A stretch of DNA of 64,000 nt from Tangfeifania diversioriginum (GTDB lineage: Bacteria; Bacteroidota; Bacteroidia; Bacteroidales; Prolixibacteraceae), in assembly GCA_945873105.1 (NCBI GenBank), contig CAMCBW010000013.1, positions 54,978 through 118,977 of the forward strand, given 5' to 3'. Position numbers and translations under genes: made by a program. Below are positions 8,686-16,050 of this stretch, one piece after another. The notes beneath the pieces are model-generated. The model was not told where the DNA came from and did no database searches. It saw only the letters and a list, made by a program, of their open reading frames with translations. Position 1 is the stretch's first letter, and each line of letters starts with the position of its first letter.

Positions 8686-11600
8686 ATGCGAATACTGATT
8701 GCCCTGGCGCTCCTATTGATGTTCAAAATAGCAGGTGCCCAAAATTCAGAACCCTATTTCCTCTCCAACCCTTCGCTCACCCCGGACGGTCAAACCCTGC
8801 TCTTCAGCTTTGAAGGAGATCTATGGAAAGCACCGTTGAAAGAGGGCACCGCGACAAGATTAACCGCCATGCAAGGCTATGAGACAGGAGCAAAAGTATC
8901 GCCGGATGGCAAATGGATCGCCTTTACAGGAAGGCAATACAACAACAGTGATCTCTACCTCATGCCCCTCGAAGGTGGCGAGATAAAACAACTGACCTTC
9001 CACAGCGCCTCCGATGATGTCAACAGCTGGAGCTGGGACAGCAGGTCGATCTACTTTTCAAGCAACAGATTCGGTCAGGTTTCAGGATTCAGGGTTAGCA
9101 TCGACGGGGGTACCCCCACCCGGGTCTTTGGGGACCACTTCTTTCAAAACGACCACAACCTGGTGGAGCATCCCCTTACCGGCGAGATCTTCTTCAACGA
9201 TACCTGGGAGAGCAGCAACCAGGTCCAACGCAAAAGGTACAAGGGAGCCTACAATCCAGACATTCAATCCTACCACCCCGCCACCAGAAAGTACACCAAA
9301 TACACCACCTGGGAGGGAAAAGACTTTGGCGCGACCATCGATAAAAACGGGAACACCTACTTCATCTCCGATGAAGGCAACCAGGAGTACAATCTTTACA
9401 GTTTTGTGAATGGGAAGAAAACGGCACTGACAGAATTTCCTACCTCCATAAAAGCGCCATCTGTGAATGCCCAGGGCGGTAAAGTCGTCTTTGAAAAGGA
9501 TTATCAACTTTGGCTTTACGATGTCAAAACCAAAAAGAGTGAGAAGATAAAAATTGACATTTTTAGAAACAACACCCTGACAAAGGACAAGGATTTTGAT
9601 GCAAAAGGAAAGATCTCGGCCTTCGACATCTCCCCCGATGGCAAAAAAATGAGTTTCGTCAGCAGGGGTGCCCTCTTTGTCAGTGATGTGGAGGGAAAAT
9701 TCATCCGGAATATCAATGAATCCTGCAAAGAGCGGGTAGTGGAAGTAAAATGGCTATCGGACAACAAGACACTGCTCTACAGCCAGACCTCCAATGGATA
9801 CAGCAACTTGTTCACCATCGCTGCAGACGGCAAAAGTGGGGCAAAGCAGCTTACCAAAGAGGAGAAAAATTGCAGGGAAATTGTTTTGAACAAGGCCAAA
9901 ACCAAGGCGGCCTACCTTTGCGGCAGGGAAGAGGTGAGAATTTTGGATACCAAAACACTGGAATCCAAAACCATTGCAAAGAAGGAGTTGTGGGGTTTTC
10001 AAAACAGTACACCTGCCTTTTCGCCCAACGACCAATACCTGCTCTTTACCGGTAAGCGGAATTTCGAAGAGGACATTTATGTATACAATTTCAAGGAAAA
10101 CACCACCATCAACCTTACCAACACCGATGTCACCGAATCAGATCCACTGTGGTCGCCCGATGGGAAATACCTCTATTTTACCTCCCAACGGCTGAAACCA
10201 TCCTACCCTAGCGGGATGCCCAATGCCAAAGTCTACAGGCTTCCCCTCGAAAAAATCGATGAGCCCTTCCGGATGGACAAATTCGATGAGCTTTTCAAGG
10301 AAGAGAAGAAGGATACAGTAAAAAAGGAGCCGGATAAAAAGGAAAGCGCCAAAAAGGAGGCAACCCCCAAAGATACGACCAGGAAGGGAGCCACTGAACC
10401 ACCCAAAACAATCCACATAGATCTGGACCTCCTCCTGGAAAGGCTGGAGCAGGTGAGTCCCGGCTTTGGGACACAGGCCTTGATGTACGTGGCCCAGAAG
10501 GGAGAAAAAACCACCGTACTCTACCGAAGCGACCATGCCGAGGGCAAATCCGCCTTGTGGAAAACAGTCATCGAACCTTTCGAGCAGAATAAAACCGAGA
10601 AGATTGCCGGTACGGAGGGATCCTTCGGCTTTGGAATTGTTGAAGTTGGCGAAAAGATGTATGTACTTTTTGGCGGTGCAGTTTACAAATTGAACATGGA
10701 AGGGAACAAGGTGGATGCCATTGCTACCAGTTTGACCTTCCGGAGAAATCTGTCCGAAGAGTTTGCCCAGATGTTCAAGGAGGCATGGTCCCAGATGAAT
10801 GAGAATTTCTACGATGAAAAATTCCATGGTACCGATTGGGACAAAATCAAACTTCACTACCAGCAGTATGTTCCCCGTGCCAACAACAGGGCCGATTTCC
10901 GCATATTGTTGAACGACATGCTGGGGGAACTAAACTCTTCCCACCAGGGATTTAGCACCAGTGGCGACGACGAAAACATTGCCCTGACGAATGTGACCAT
11001 GGAGACCGGTATCCTCTTTGAAAACGAGGAACCCCTGAAGGTAAAGAGCCTGCTCAAACGGAGTGCTGCCGACAAAAAATCGGTGGACATTCATCCTGGC
11101 GACCTGTTGGTAAAGGTGAACAACCAGTGGGTGGATGGTTCCAAAGACCGAAACTTTTACTTCACCCGGCCCTCTATCGACAAGGAGCTGAATCTAACCC
11201 TGAACAGGGATGGCAAGATGGTGACCACAAAAATTCATCCGCAAGCCGGTCTGGGGAACAATCTTTACGATGATTGGATCGACAAAAACCAGCAACGCGT
11301 AGATGAAAAGAGCAAGGGCCGGATTGCCTATGGTTACATGAAAAACATGGGACAGGGAGAGCTGGAGAAGTTCATCATCGACATGACCGGCGAGCTCAAC
11401 CACAAGGAGGCGCTGATCTTTGATTTACGTTACAACACAGGTGGAAATGTGCACAACGATGTCCTGAACTTCCTCTCCCAAAAGCACTACTTGAATTGGA
11501 AGTTCAGGGAGGGCGCACTGAGTCCGCAGCCCAATTTCGCCCCGGCCAACAAACCCATCGTACTGCTGATCAACGAACAATCCCTGAGTGACGCAGAAAT

Positions 11601-11871
11601 GACTGCCCAGGGTTTTAAGGCACTGAAACTGGGGAAAGTCATTGGGAACGAGACCTACCGCTGGATCATCTTTACCAGTGGCATCGGTTTGGTGGATGGC
11701 TCCTTCATCCGCATGCCGGCCTGGGGATGTTACACCCTGGATGGTAACGACCTGGAGACCACCGGCGTGAAGCCCGACATCCTGCTCCTCAACAGCTTTG
11801 AAGACAAAATCAACCACCGCGATCCCCAGCTGGACCGCGCCATCGAAGAGATCCTCAAACAGTTGAAATAA
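8686..11871 (+). CDS. Tricorn-like protease: WD40-type propellers, PDZ and S41 peptidase
   Basis: This 1061-residue exported protein has a signal peptide (MRILIALALLLMFKIAGA). Residues of about 25-530 carry PD40/WD40-like propeller repeats (SPDGKWIAFTGR, SPDGKYLYFTSQR). A lysine/glutamate-rich linker lies near 545-585. A tricorn C1-like helical segment is near 695-790, a PDZ domain follows, and an S41 serine peptidase domain closes the chain. The nucleophile is predicted as S968 in NEQSLSDAE (residues 963-971), with GNETYR downstream. Bacterial tricorn homologues of this layout are common in Bacteroidota and are presumed to degrade peptides in the periplasm. Confidence 0.92.
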   Translation: MRILIALALLLMFKIAGAQNSEPYFLSNPSLTPDGQTLLFSFEGDLWKAPLKEGTATRLTAMQGYETGAKVSPDGKWIAFTGRQYNNSDLYLMPLEGGEIKQLTFHSASDDVNSWSWDSRSIYFSSNRFGQVSGFRVSIDGGTPTRVFGDHFFQNDHNLVEHPLTGEIFFNDTWESSNQVQRKRYKGAYNPDIQSYHPATRKYTKYTTWEGKDFGATIDKNGNTYFISDEGNQEYNLYSFVNGKKTALTEFPTSIKAPSVNAQGGKVVFEKDYQLWLYDVKTKKSEKIKIDIFRNNTLTKDKDFDAKGKISAFDISPDGKKMSFVSRGALFVSDVEGKFIRNINESCKERVVEVKWLSDNKTLLYSQTSNGYSNLFTIAADGKSGAKQLTKEEKNCREIVLNKAKTKAAYLCGREEVRILDTKTLESKTIAKKELWGFQNSTPAFSPNDQYLLFTGKRNFEEDIYVYNFKENTTINLTNTDVTESDPLWSPDGKYLYFTSQRLKPSYPSGMPNAKVYRLPLEKIDEPFRMDKFDELFKEEKKDTVKKEPDKKESAKKEATPKDTTRKGATEPPKTIHIDLDLLLERLEQVSPGFGTQALMYVAQKGEKTTVLYRSDHAEGKSALWKTVIEPFEQNKTEKIAGTEGSFGFGIVEVGEKMYVLFGGAVYKLNMEGNKVDAIATSLTFRRNLSEEFAQMFKEAWSQMNENFYDEKFHGTDWDKIKLHYQQYVPRANNRADFRILLNDMLGELNSSHQGFSTSGDDENIALTNVTMETGILFENEEPLKVKSLLKRSAADKKSVDIHPGDLLVKVNNQWVDGSKDRNFYFTRPSIDKELNLTLNRDGKMVTTKIHPQAGLGNNLYDDWIDKNQQRVDEKSKGRIAYGYMKNMGQGELEKFIIDMTGELNHKEALIFDLRYNTGGNVHNDVLNFLSQKHYLNWKFREGALSPQPNFAPANKPIVLLINEQSLSDAEMTAQGFKALKLGKVIGNETYRWIIFTSGIGLVDGSFIRMPAWGCYTLDGNDLETTGVKPDILLLNSFEDKINHRDPQLDRAIEEILKQLK

Positions 11872-11875
11872 ATCC

Positions 11876-11951
11876 TACTTTGCGTTCTTCGCGTCTTTGT
11901 GTCCTCGTTTTCCTGCCACCAAGACACCAAGTCACCAAGGAGTCACAAAGA
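11876..11951. repeat. Degenerate CTTCGCGTCTTTGTG / CACAAAG intergenic element
   Basis: The stretch after the tricorn gene contains CTTTGCGTTCTTCGCGTC, CTTTGTG, several ACCAAG units and a closing CACAAAG. Similar degenerate sequences recur between genes in many bacterial genomes. No coding capacity or defined function is seen. Confidence 0.45.
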
Positions 11952-12035
11952 AATCTTATAACTTAATGACCTTGTCCTACCAGGATAAAAAAAGTAAATT
12001 CAGATAGTGACATAAATAGAATATAAATACTTCCA

Positions 12036-13226
12036 ATGCAGTTAGCACCAATTATTTTGGGAGTTTTCTCCCTCACCACCTCCCTGGCCCAAAACGACTC
12101 CATCCCCTCACCGAAGGAACGGATTTTGACCGGTGTAACACAAGGCCCCCTGCCCTACCTGAAATATGGTCCGGGGATCGACCGATTGGGCGGAGCAAAA
12201 AAAACTTACCTGGATACCGCCATCGTGCTGCAGGTGGCAGATAGCCTGCAGGAAGATTACATCGTCCGGCTGAACCGGAACCACCATGCCTTCATACCCA
12301 AAGAGAACGTGAAGCTTCGCGCAGATCTTACAAAAAAAGCCTATTCCCTCACCTCCTCCTGGGGAGTCTACGGAGACGAAAAAAAGGACTACGTCACCAT
12401 CGGACTGGAGGAGCGGCTTCCTTACCAGAGCATACAGATGATCGATCCTTCCCGCATTGTAGTAGACATCTATGGCGCCACGGGAAACAGCAACTGGATC
12501 ACCCAGCTGAAGTCGGCCAGGGAGGTGACCAATGTGTACCACGAGCAGCTCGAGGACCATCTCTTCCGCGTCACCATTCAATTGAAGCACCGGCAAAACT
12601 GGGGCTATTCGATCTACTACAAAAACAACACCTTGGTGGTCAGGATCAATCGTCCGCCAGAAAAACTCTACCTCAGTCGCCTGAAGATTGCCATCGATGC
12701 CGGACACGGCGGCTCCAATACCGGGGCCAGGGGCATCAAATCCGGAATTGAAGAGAAAACACGGAACCTCGAAATTGCCAAATATCTGGAAAAAGAGTTC
12801 AGAAGAAAAGGAGCCGAGGTCTTTCTGACCAGGACAGAAGATATTGATTTGAGCATGCTGGAACGCACCTTGCTGTTGCGGGAGGCCAATCCTGACCTGC
12901 TGATCAGTATCCACCACAACGCCTCCTCCAACCTGAATGCCAAAGGGGCCAGCACCTATTACCGCTACCTGGGGTTCAAACCCCTCTCGGTAGCCATCCA
13001 GGAGCGGATGCTCGATCTTGGTTTGAATGACTTTGGGAACATCGGCAGCTTCAACTTTTCGCTGAATGGCCCGACCGAATATCCCAACTGCCTGGTGGAG
13101 GTCGCCTTTCTCAGCAACGAAGCAGACGAAAAACGCATCAACGATCCCCGCTTCCAAAAGGATGTCGCCAAAAAAATCCGGCTGGGCATCAACGACTGGT
13201 TGAAAATGGCCAGGCGCGACCGTTAA
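12036..13226 (+). CDS. Secreted N-acetylmuramoyl-L-alanine amidase (Amidase_3)
   Basis: The protein has 396 residues with an N-terminal leader (ends near SLA/QN, residues 17-20). An AMIN-like beta domain covers about 60-205. A C-terminal zinc amidase covers about 215-392. Zinc ligands are predicted as H224 (DAGHGG), E239 or E240 (GIEEKT) and H293 (SIHHN), with catalytic glutamate E355 in LVEVAFLSN. It would cleave the amide between muramic acid and L-alanine during cell separation or wall turnover. No LysM or other wall-binding repeat is seen. Confidence 0.92.
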   Translation: MQLAPIILGVFSLTTSLAQNDSIPSPKERILTGVTQGPLPYLKYGPGIDRLGGAKKTYLDTAIVLQVADSLQEDYIVRLNRNHHAFIPKENVKLRADLTKKAYSLTSSWGVYGDEKKDYVTIGLEERLPYQSIQMIDPSRIVVDIYGATGNSNWITQLKSAREVTNVYHEQLEDHLFRVTIQLKHRQNWGYSIYYKNNTLVVRINRPPEKLYLSRLKIAIDAGHGGSNTGARGIKSGIEEKTRNLEIAKYLEKEFRRKGAEVFLTRTEDIDLSMLERTLLLREANPDLLISIHHNASSNLNAKGASTYYRYLGFKPLSVAIQERMLDLGLNDFGNIGSFNFSLNGPTEYPNCLVEVAFLSNEADEKRINDPRFQKDVAKKIRLGINDWLKMARRDR

Positions 13227-13280
13227 GCAAAGGTGTCAAATTTTTCTGGTGATCCAGATACCAGTAATCTATGTGACTGC

Positions 13281-13510
13281 ATAAATTTATAACGCAGAGT
13301 ATAAATGACTATTAATGGAAAATAATAGGTTAATGACAATTTCTGCTTTTGGGCAATTCCAAAAGAGAAATCCCATAAGTACACAGAGTTGGAAAATCGC
13401 AAGCGATTTTCTCTCCGTGCCCCTCTTCTTTTCTCAATTAGCTATCCGGCAAGCGCCAATTTCAAAGCTATTCTTAATTTTATTGTGGAGTCAGAAATCC
13501 TCTGTGTAAA
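13281..13510. repeat. Dispersed degenerate repeat, copy B (longest)
   Basis: This fills most of the gap between the convergent amidase and oxidoreductase genes. Its left half matches 6121-6248 in inverted orientation, including the hairpin GGAAAATCGCAAGCGATTTT at 13391-13410. Its right end (13454-13507) matches 58437-58491, sharing CGCCAATTTCAAAGC and AAATCCTCTGT. No gene is supported here; a 64-codon frame on the plus strand is low-complexity and tracks the repeat. Confidence 0.6.
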
Positions 13511-13526
13511 AATTCTTCTTAACCAA

Positions 13527-14696
13527 TTACCCTTTTAACCGGTAGGCCATTTTTTGGGCCCTGATGGCCAGCTCCGTAGCCAGGAAACAGTGGTCCTGGG
13601 TCATGGCTGTCTCCGTGCGGTTGACCACATCGCTCACCAGCTGTTCGCCGTAGGGCATGTAGACCTGCGAACAGTCGTAATATTTTGTCTCCTTGTGGTT
13701 GACCAGAAAGAGGTGGTTGCCCCCCTTCCGTCCGGCAATGTCGATGTATTTCCGCATCTCGATGTACCCTTCGGTACCCAGGATAAAGGTCCGGCCATCC
13801 CCCCAGGTGCCCAGTCCATCCGGTGTAAACCAGTCGATGCGAATGTAGCCGGTAGCATGGGAGCTTCGTACATTCATATCGCCAAAATCACAATAGTTGG
13901 GATAGTTGGGAAGATTGAAGTTTCCCACCTGCGAACTGCTGACCTCCGCCTCTTTGGAGTTGGTGTAAAAGAGGAACTGGTCGCATTGGTGCGATCCGAT
14001 GTCACACAGGATGCCACCGGCCTTCTCCGGGTCGAAAAACCAGTCGGGGCGCGATTTGGGGTTCATCCGGTGAGGCCCCATGCCGATGGTCTGAATCACC
14101 TTCCCGATGGCCCCTGCCTGGATGAGCTCCCCCGCCTTCACCGCGGCAGGATTGCTCAGCCGTTCACTGTAGAGGATGGAGTAGATCCGTTTCGTCTCTT
14201 GCTGAACACGCTTCACCGCCTTGAGCTGACTGGGTGTCAGGATGCCGGGTTTGTCGGTCATGTAATCCTTGCCCGACTGCATGACGCGAATCCCCAGCGG
14301 TGCCCGCTCGACCGGGATGGAGGCACTGGCCACCAGTTGGATGGAAGTGTCTTCAATTATCTCCTCCTCGCTCTTTGCAATTTTGACCTTGGGATAGCGT
14401 TTGGTAAAATCCGGCAGCAGTTCCGGCTCCCTGGAATAGACCGCCACCAACTCTCCACCCCCTTCAACCAGCGAGTTGACCATCCCATAGATATGGCCAT
14501 GGTTGAGCCCGATGACCGAGAAGCGGATCTTCTCTTTGGGGGCCAGGCGTGGCTCCCGAGGCAGGATGATCTCTTCCGGCCGGTTGGTGTGGGATAGCCC
14601 TTGTCCGAATAGTTGGTCGGGCAGCATCGCCGCGGCGGCCAAGCCAGTGGCAGAGGCAAAGGTGTGTTTCAGAAAATTGCGCCTGTTCGATTCCAT
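13527..14696 (-). CDS. Gfo/Idh/MocA family oxidoreductase, TAT-type leader
   Basis: This is a 389-residue NAD(P)-dependent sugar oxidoreductase family member. The N-terminus MESNRRNFLKHTFASATG is a twin-arginine-like leader, so it is probably exported folded with its cofactor. A Rossmann domain follows (RFSVIGLNHGHIYGMV), then DKPGI-type residues (residues about 140-150) and the C-terminal substrate domain (DIGSHQCDQFLF). It ends facing the amidase gene. The substrate is unknown; relatives act on inositols, sugar acids and amino sugars. Confidence 0.88.
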   Translation of the reverse strand: MESNRRNFLKHTFASATGLAAAAMLPDQLFGQGLSHTNRPEEIILPREPRLAPKEKIRFSVIGLNHGHIYGMVNSLVEGGGELVAVYSREPELLPDFTKRYPKVKIAKSEEEIIEDTSIQLVASASIPVERAPLGIRVMQSGKDYMTDKPGILTPSQLKAVKRVQQETKRIYSILYSERLSNPAAVKAGELIQAGAIGKVIQTIGMGPHRMNPKSRPDWFFDPEKAGGILCDIGSHQCDQFLFYTNSKEAEVSSSQVGNFNLPNYPNYCDFGDMNVRSSHATGYIRIDWFTPDGLGTWGDGRTFILGTEGYIEMRKYIDIAGRKGGNHLFLVNHKETKYYDCSQVYMPYGEQLVSDVVNRTETAMTQDHCFLATELAIRAQKMAYRLKG

Positions 14697-14871
14697 GGAG
14701 GTGGTATTTGGGGTTTTAGTCTGTTTTTTGCCATCGTCGTGTGTCGATCCTAGGAAATGGGAACATCCATTTTCGGAAGAATTGTGCCATTCTCACGACT
14801 CTTTCAATGGATGAAAATAGGCATTAATGTTGAACCTTCCAAGAAGATTTTTGCGAAAGAGCACAGTCGAT

Positions 14872-15207
14872 ACTACCGTTAAGTACAGTTTAATGAATAC
14901 TACCTACATTCGCAGTAGGGTAAAGTACATCCGTACAATCGTTAAGTCAATCCACAGTAGCTTCAAGTATATCAGCAGTACTGTCAATTACATTTGCAGT
15001 AGCTCCAAGTTTATCCGTAGTACCGCTAGGTCCATCCACAGTAGCTTATAGCATATCTCTAATACCGTTAAATGCTTCTGCAGTAGCTCCAAGCATATTC
15101 GCAGTACAGCTAAGTTCATCTGCAGTAGCTTATAATATACACTCAGTACCGCTAGGTGCATCCGCAGTAGCTCCAAGTATATCTGCAGTCCCGCTAAGTA
15201 ACCGCAA
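14872..15207. repeat. Tandem array: 16 units of 21 bp without indels
   Basis: Sixteen 21-bp units start at 14872, 14893, 14914 and so on every 21 bp to 15187. Typical units begin AGTA and end ATCCGC or ATCTGC. Units of type AGTAGCTCCAAG alternate with type AGTACCGCTAGG, giving a 42-bp higher order. Reading frames on both strands give seven-residue repeats. On the minus strand, from about 15290 to 14988, the frame is leucine-rich (LELLQM / LAVLRI). Both strands hit stops inside the array (TAG at 15049 on plus, TAA at 14990 on minus), so a single full-length protein is not supported. Confidence 0.85.
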
Positions 15208-15320
15208 GAGACTGCAAGGGAGTACCTGAACTCTGGAGGAGACAGTAAAATGAACTTCAAATCGGATCTCTCTTTTGCACAAGACTTCAATTATCCCCAA
15301 AATCCCAGCCCTTTTCAGAC

Positions 15321-15935
15321 TTAATTGTAATTAATTTTGATATAGAACTTGGGCGTATTTCCGGTTCTTTCTCCCGACTGAGTTGCATTAATATTGCCGT
15401 GGAGCCACCATTGCTCGTAATATGCGATAACACCATAAACATAGAAAATGATATCATTCCCATCTTCCATATTTACACTAACCATCCCCGTTGGATCTAC
15501 TGGAACAGAACCCGAATAATGGGCATCGTAACATTTCAACTCCTTCAGACCTAAAAATTTCCACTGAAAGGAATAGCCCCCGCCTGAATTAAACGTTTTC
15601 CCATAACTGGGATTTACATAATTGGAGAATGAGCCGTTGAAAGTAAATTTGTACGGCCCCTTTTTCAATAATTTCACGTTGATATCTTTCGTAACAGAAT
15701 CCTGTGAAATACTTACAACTTTATTTGAACCTGAAACTTCAATATTCCCTGAAATATGATAGTCACACGAGGTGGTGTCTTTGGCAGAATCGACCGATTT
15801 TTGGGTGAAGGTGAAATCGAAAGCGTTCAGTTTTCCCTTCGGTTTATCCCCACTCTTAAGCGCAGAAGCATTTTGACTATACCCCCAACCTGCTAAAATA
15901 AGCGTCAGAATGAAAAGTAAGATTGTTCGTTTCAT
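15321..15935 (-). CDS. Secreted protein of unknown function
   Basis: The start at 15935 opens a clear signal peptide (MKRTILLFILTLILAGWGYS), leaving about 184 mature residues. Upstream in-frame Met codons would put charged sequence before the leader. The mature chain is rich in beta-prone segments (IEVSGSNKVVSISQDS, YKFTFNGSFSNYV, YSFQWKFLGL, FYIKINYN) and has two cysteines, which suggests a periplasmic or surface beta-sandwich. I do not recognise a family. It lies between the 21-bp tandem array and the P-type ATPase gene and is transcribed like the latter, though the 115-bp gap leaves co-transcription open. Confidence 0.7.
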   Translation of the reverse strand: MKRTILLFILTLILAGWGYSQNASALKSGDKPKGKLNAFDFTFTQKSVDSAKDTTSCDYHISGNIEVSGSNKVVSISQDSVTKDINVKLLKKGPYKFTFNGSFSNYVNPSYGKTFNSGGGYSFQWKFLGLKELKCYDAHYSGSVPVDPTGMVSVNMEDGNDIIFYVYGVIAYYEQWWLHGNINATQSGERTGNTPKFYIKINYN

Positions 15936-16050
15936 AATACAATTTAAAATTGGAATATTCATGCCGTCTGATCCTTTCCAAATGTATCGAAAATTTTGCA
16001 ACAAGAGGTTGGATTCAAAGAAGTTGAAATTCCCGGGTAATCCGGTGAAG

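Noticed and set aside
12108..13157. A 349-codon minus-strand frame opposite the amidase gene
   Set aside because: It mirrors the amidase coding sequence, with no start context or motif of its own.
14827..15051. A 74-residue protein from the 21-bp repeats on the plus strand
   Set aside because: It ends in the middle of the array and its peptide repeat simply follows the DNA repeat. No leader or promoter is evident.
14872..15207. CRISPR array
   Set aside because: The 21-bp units are contiguous without spacers, differ from each other, and no cas genes are nearby.
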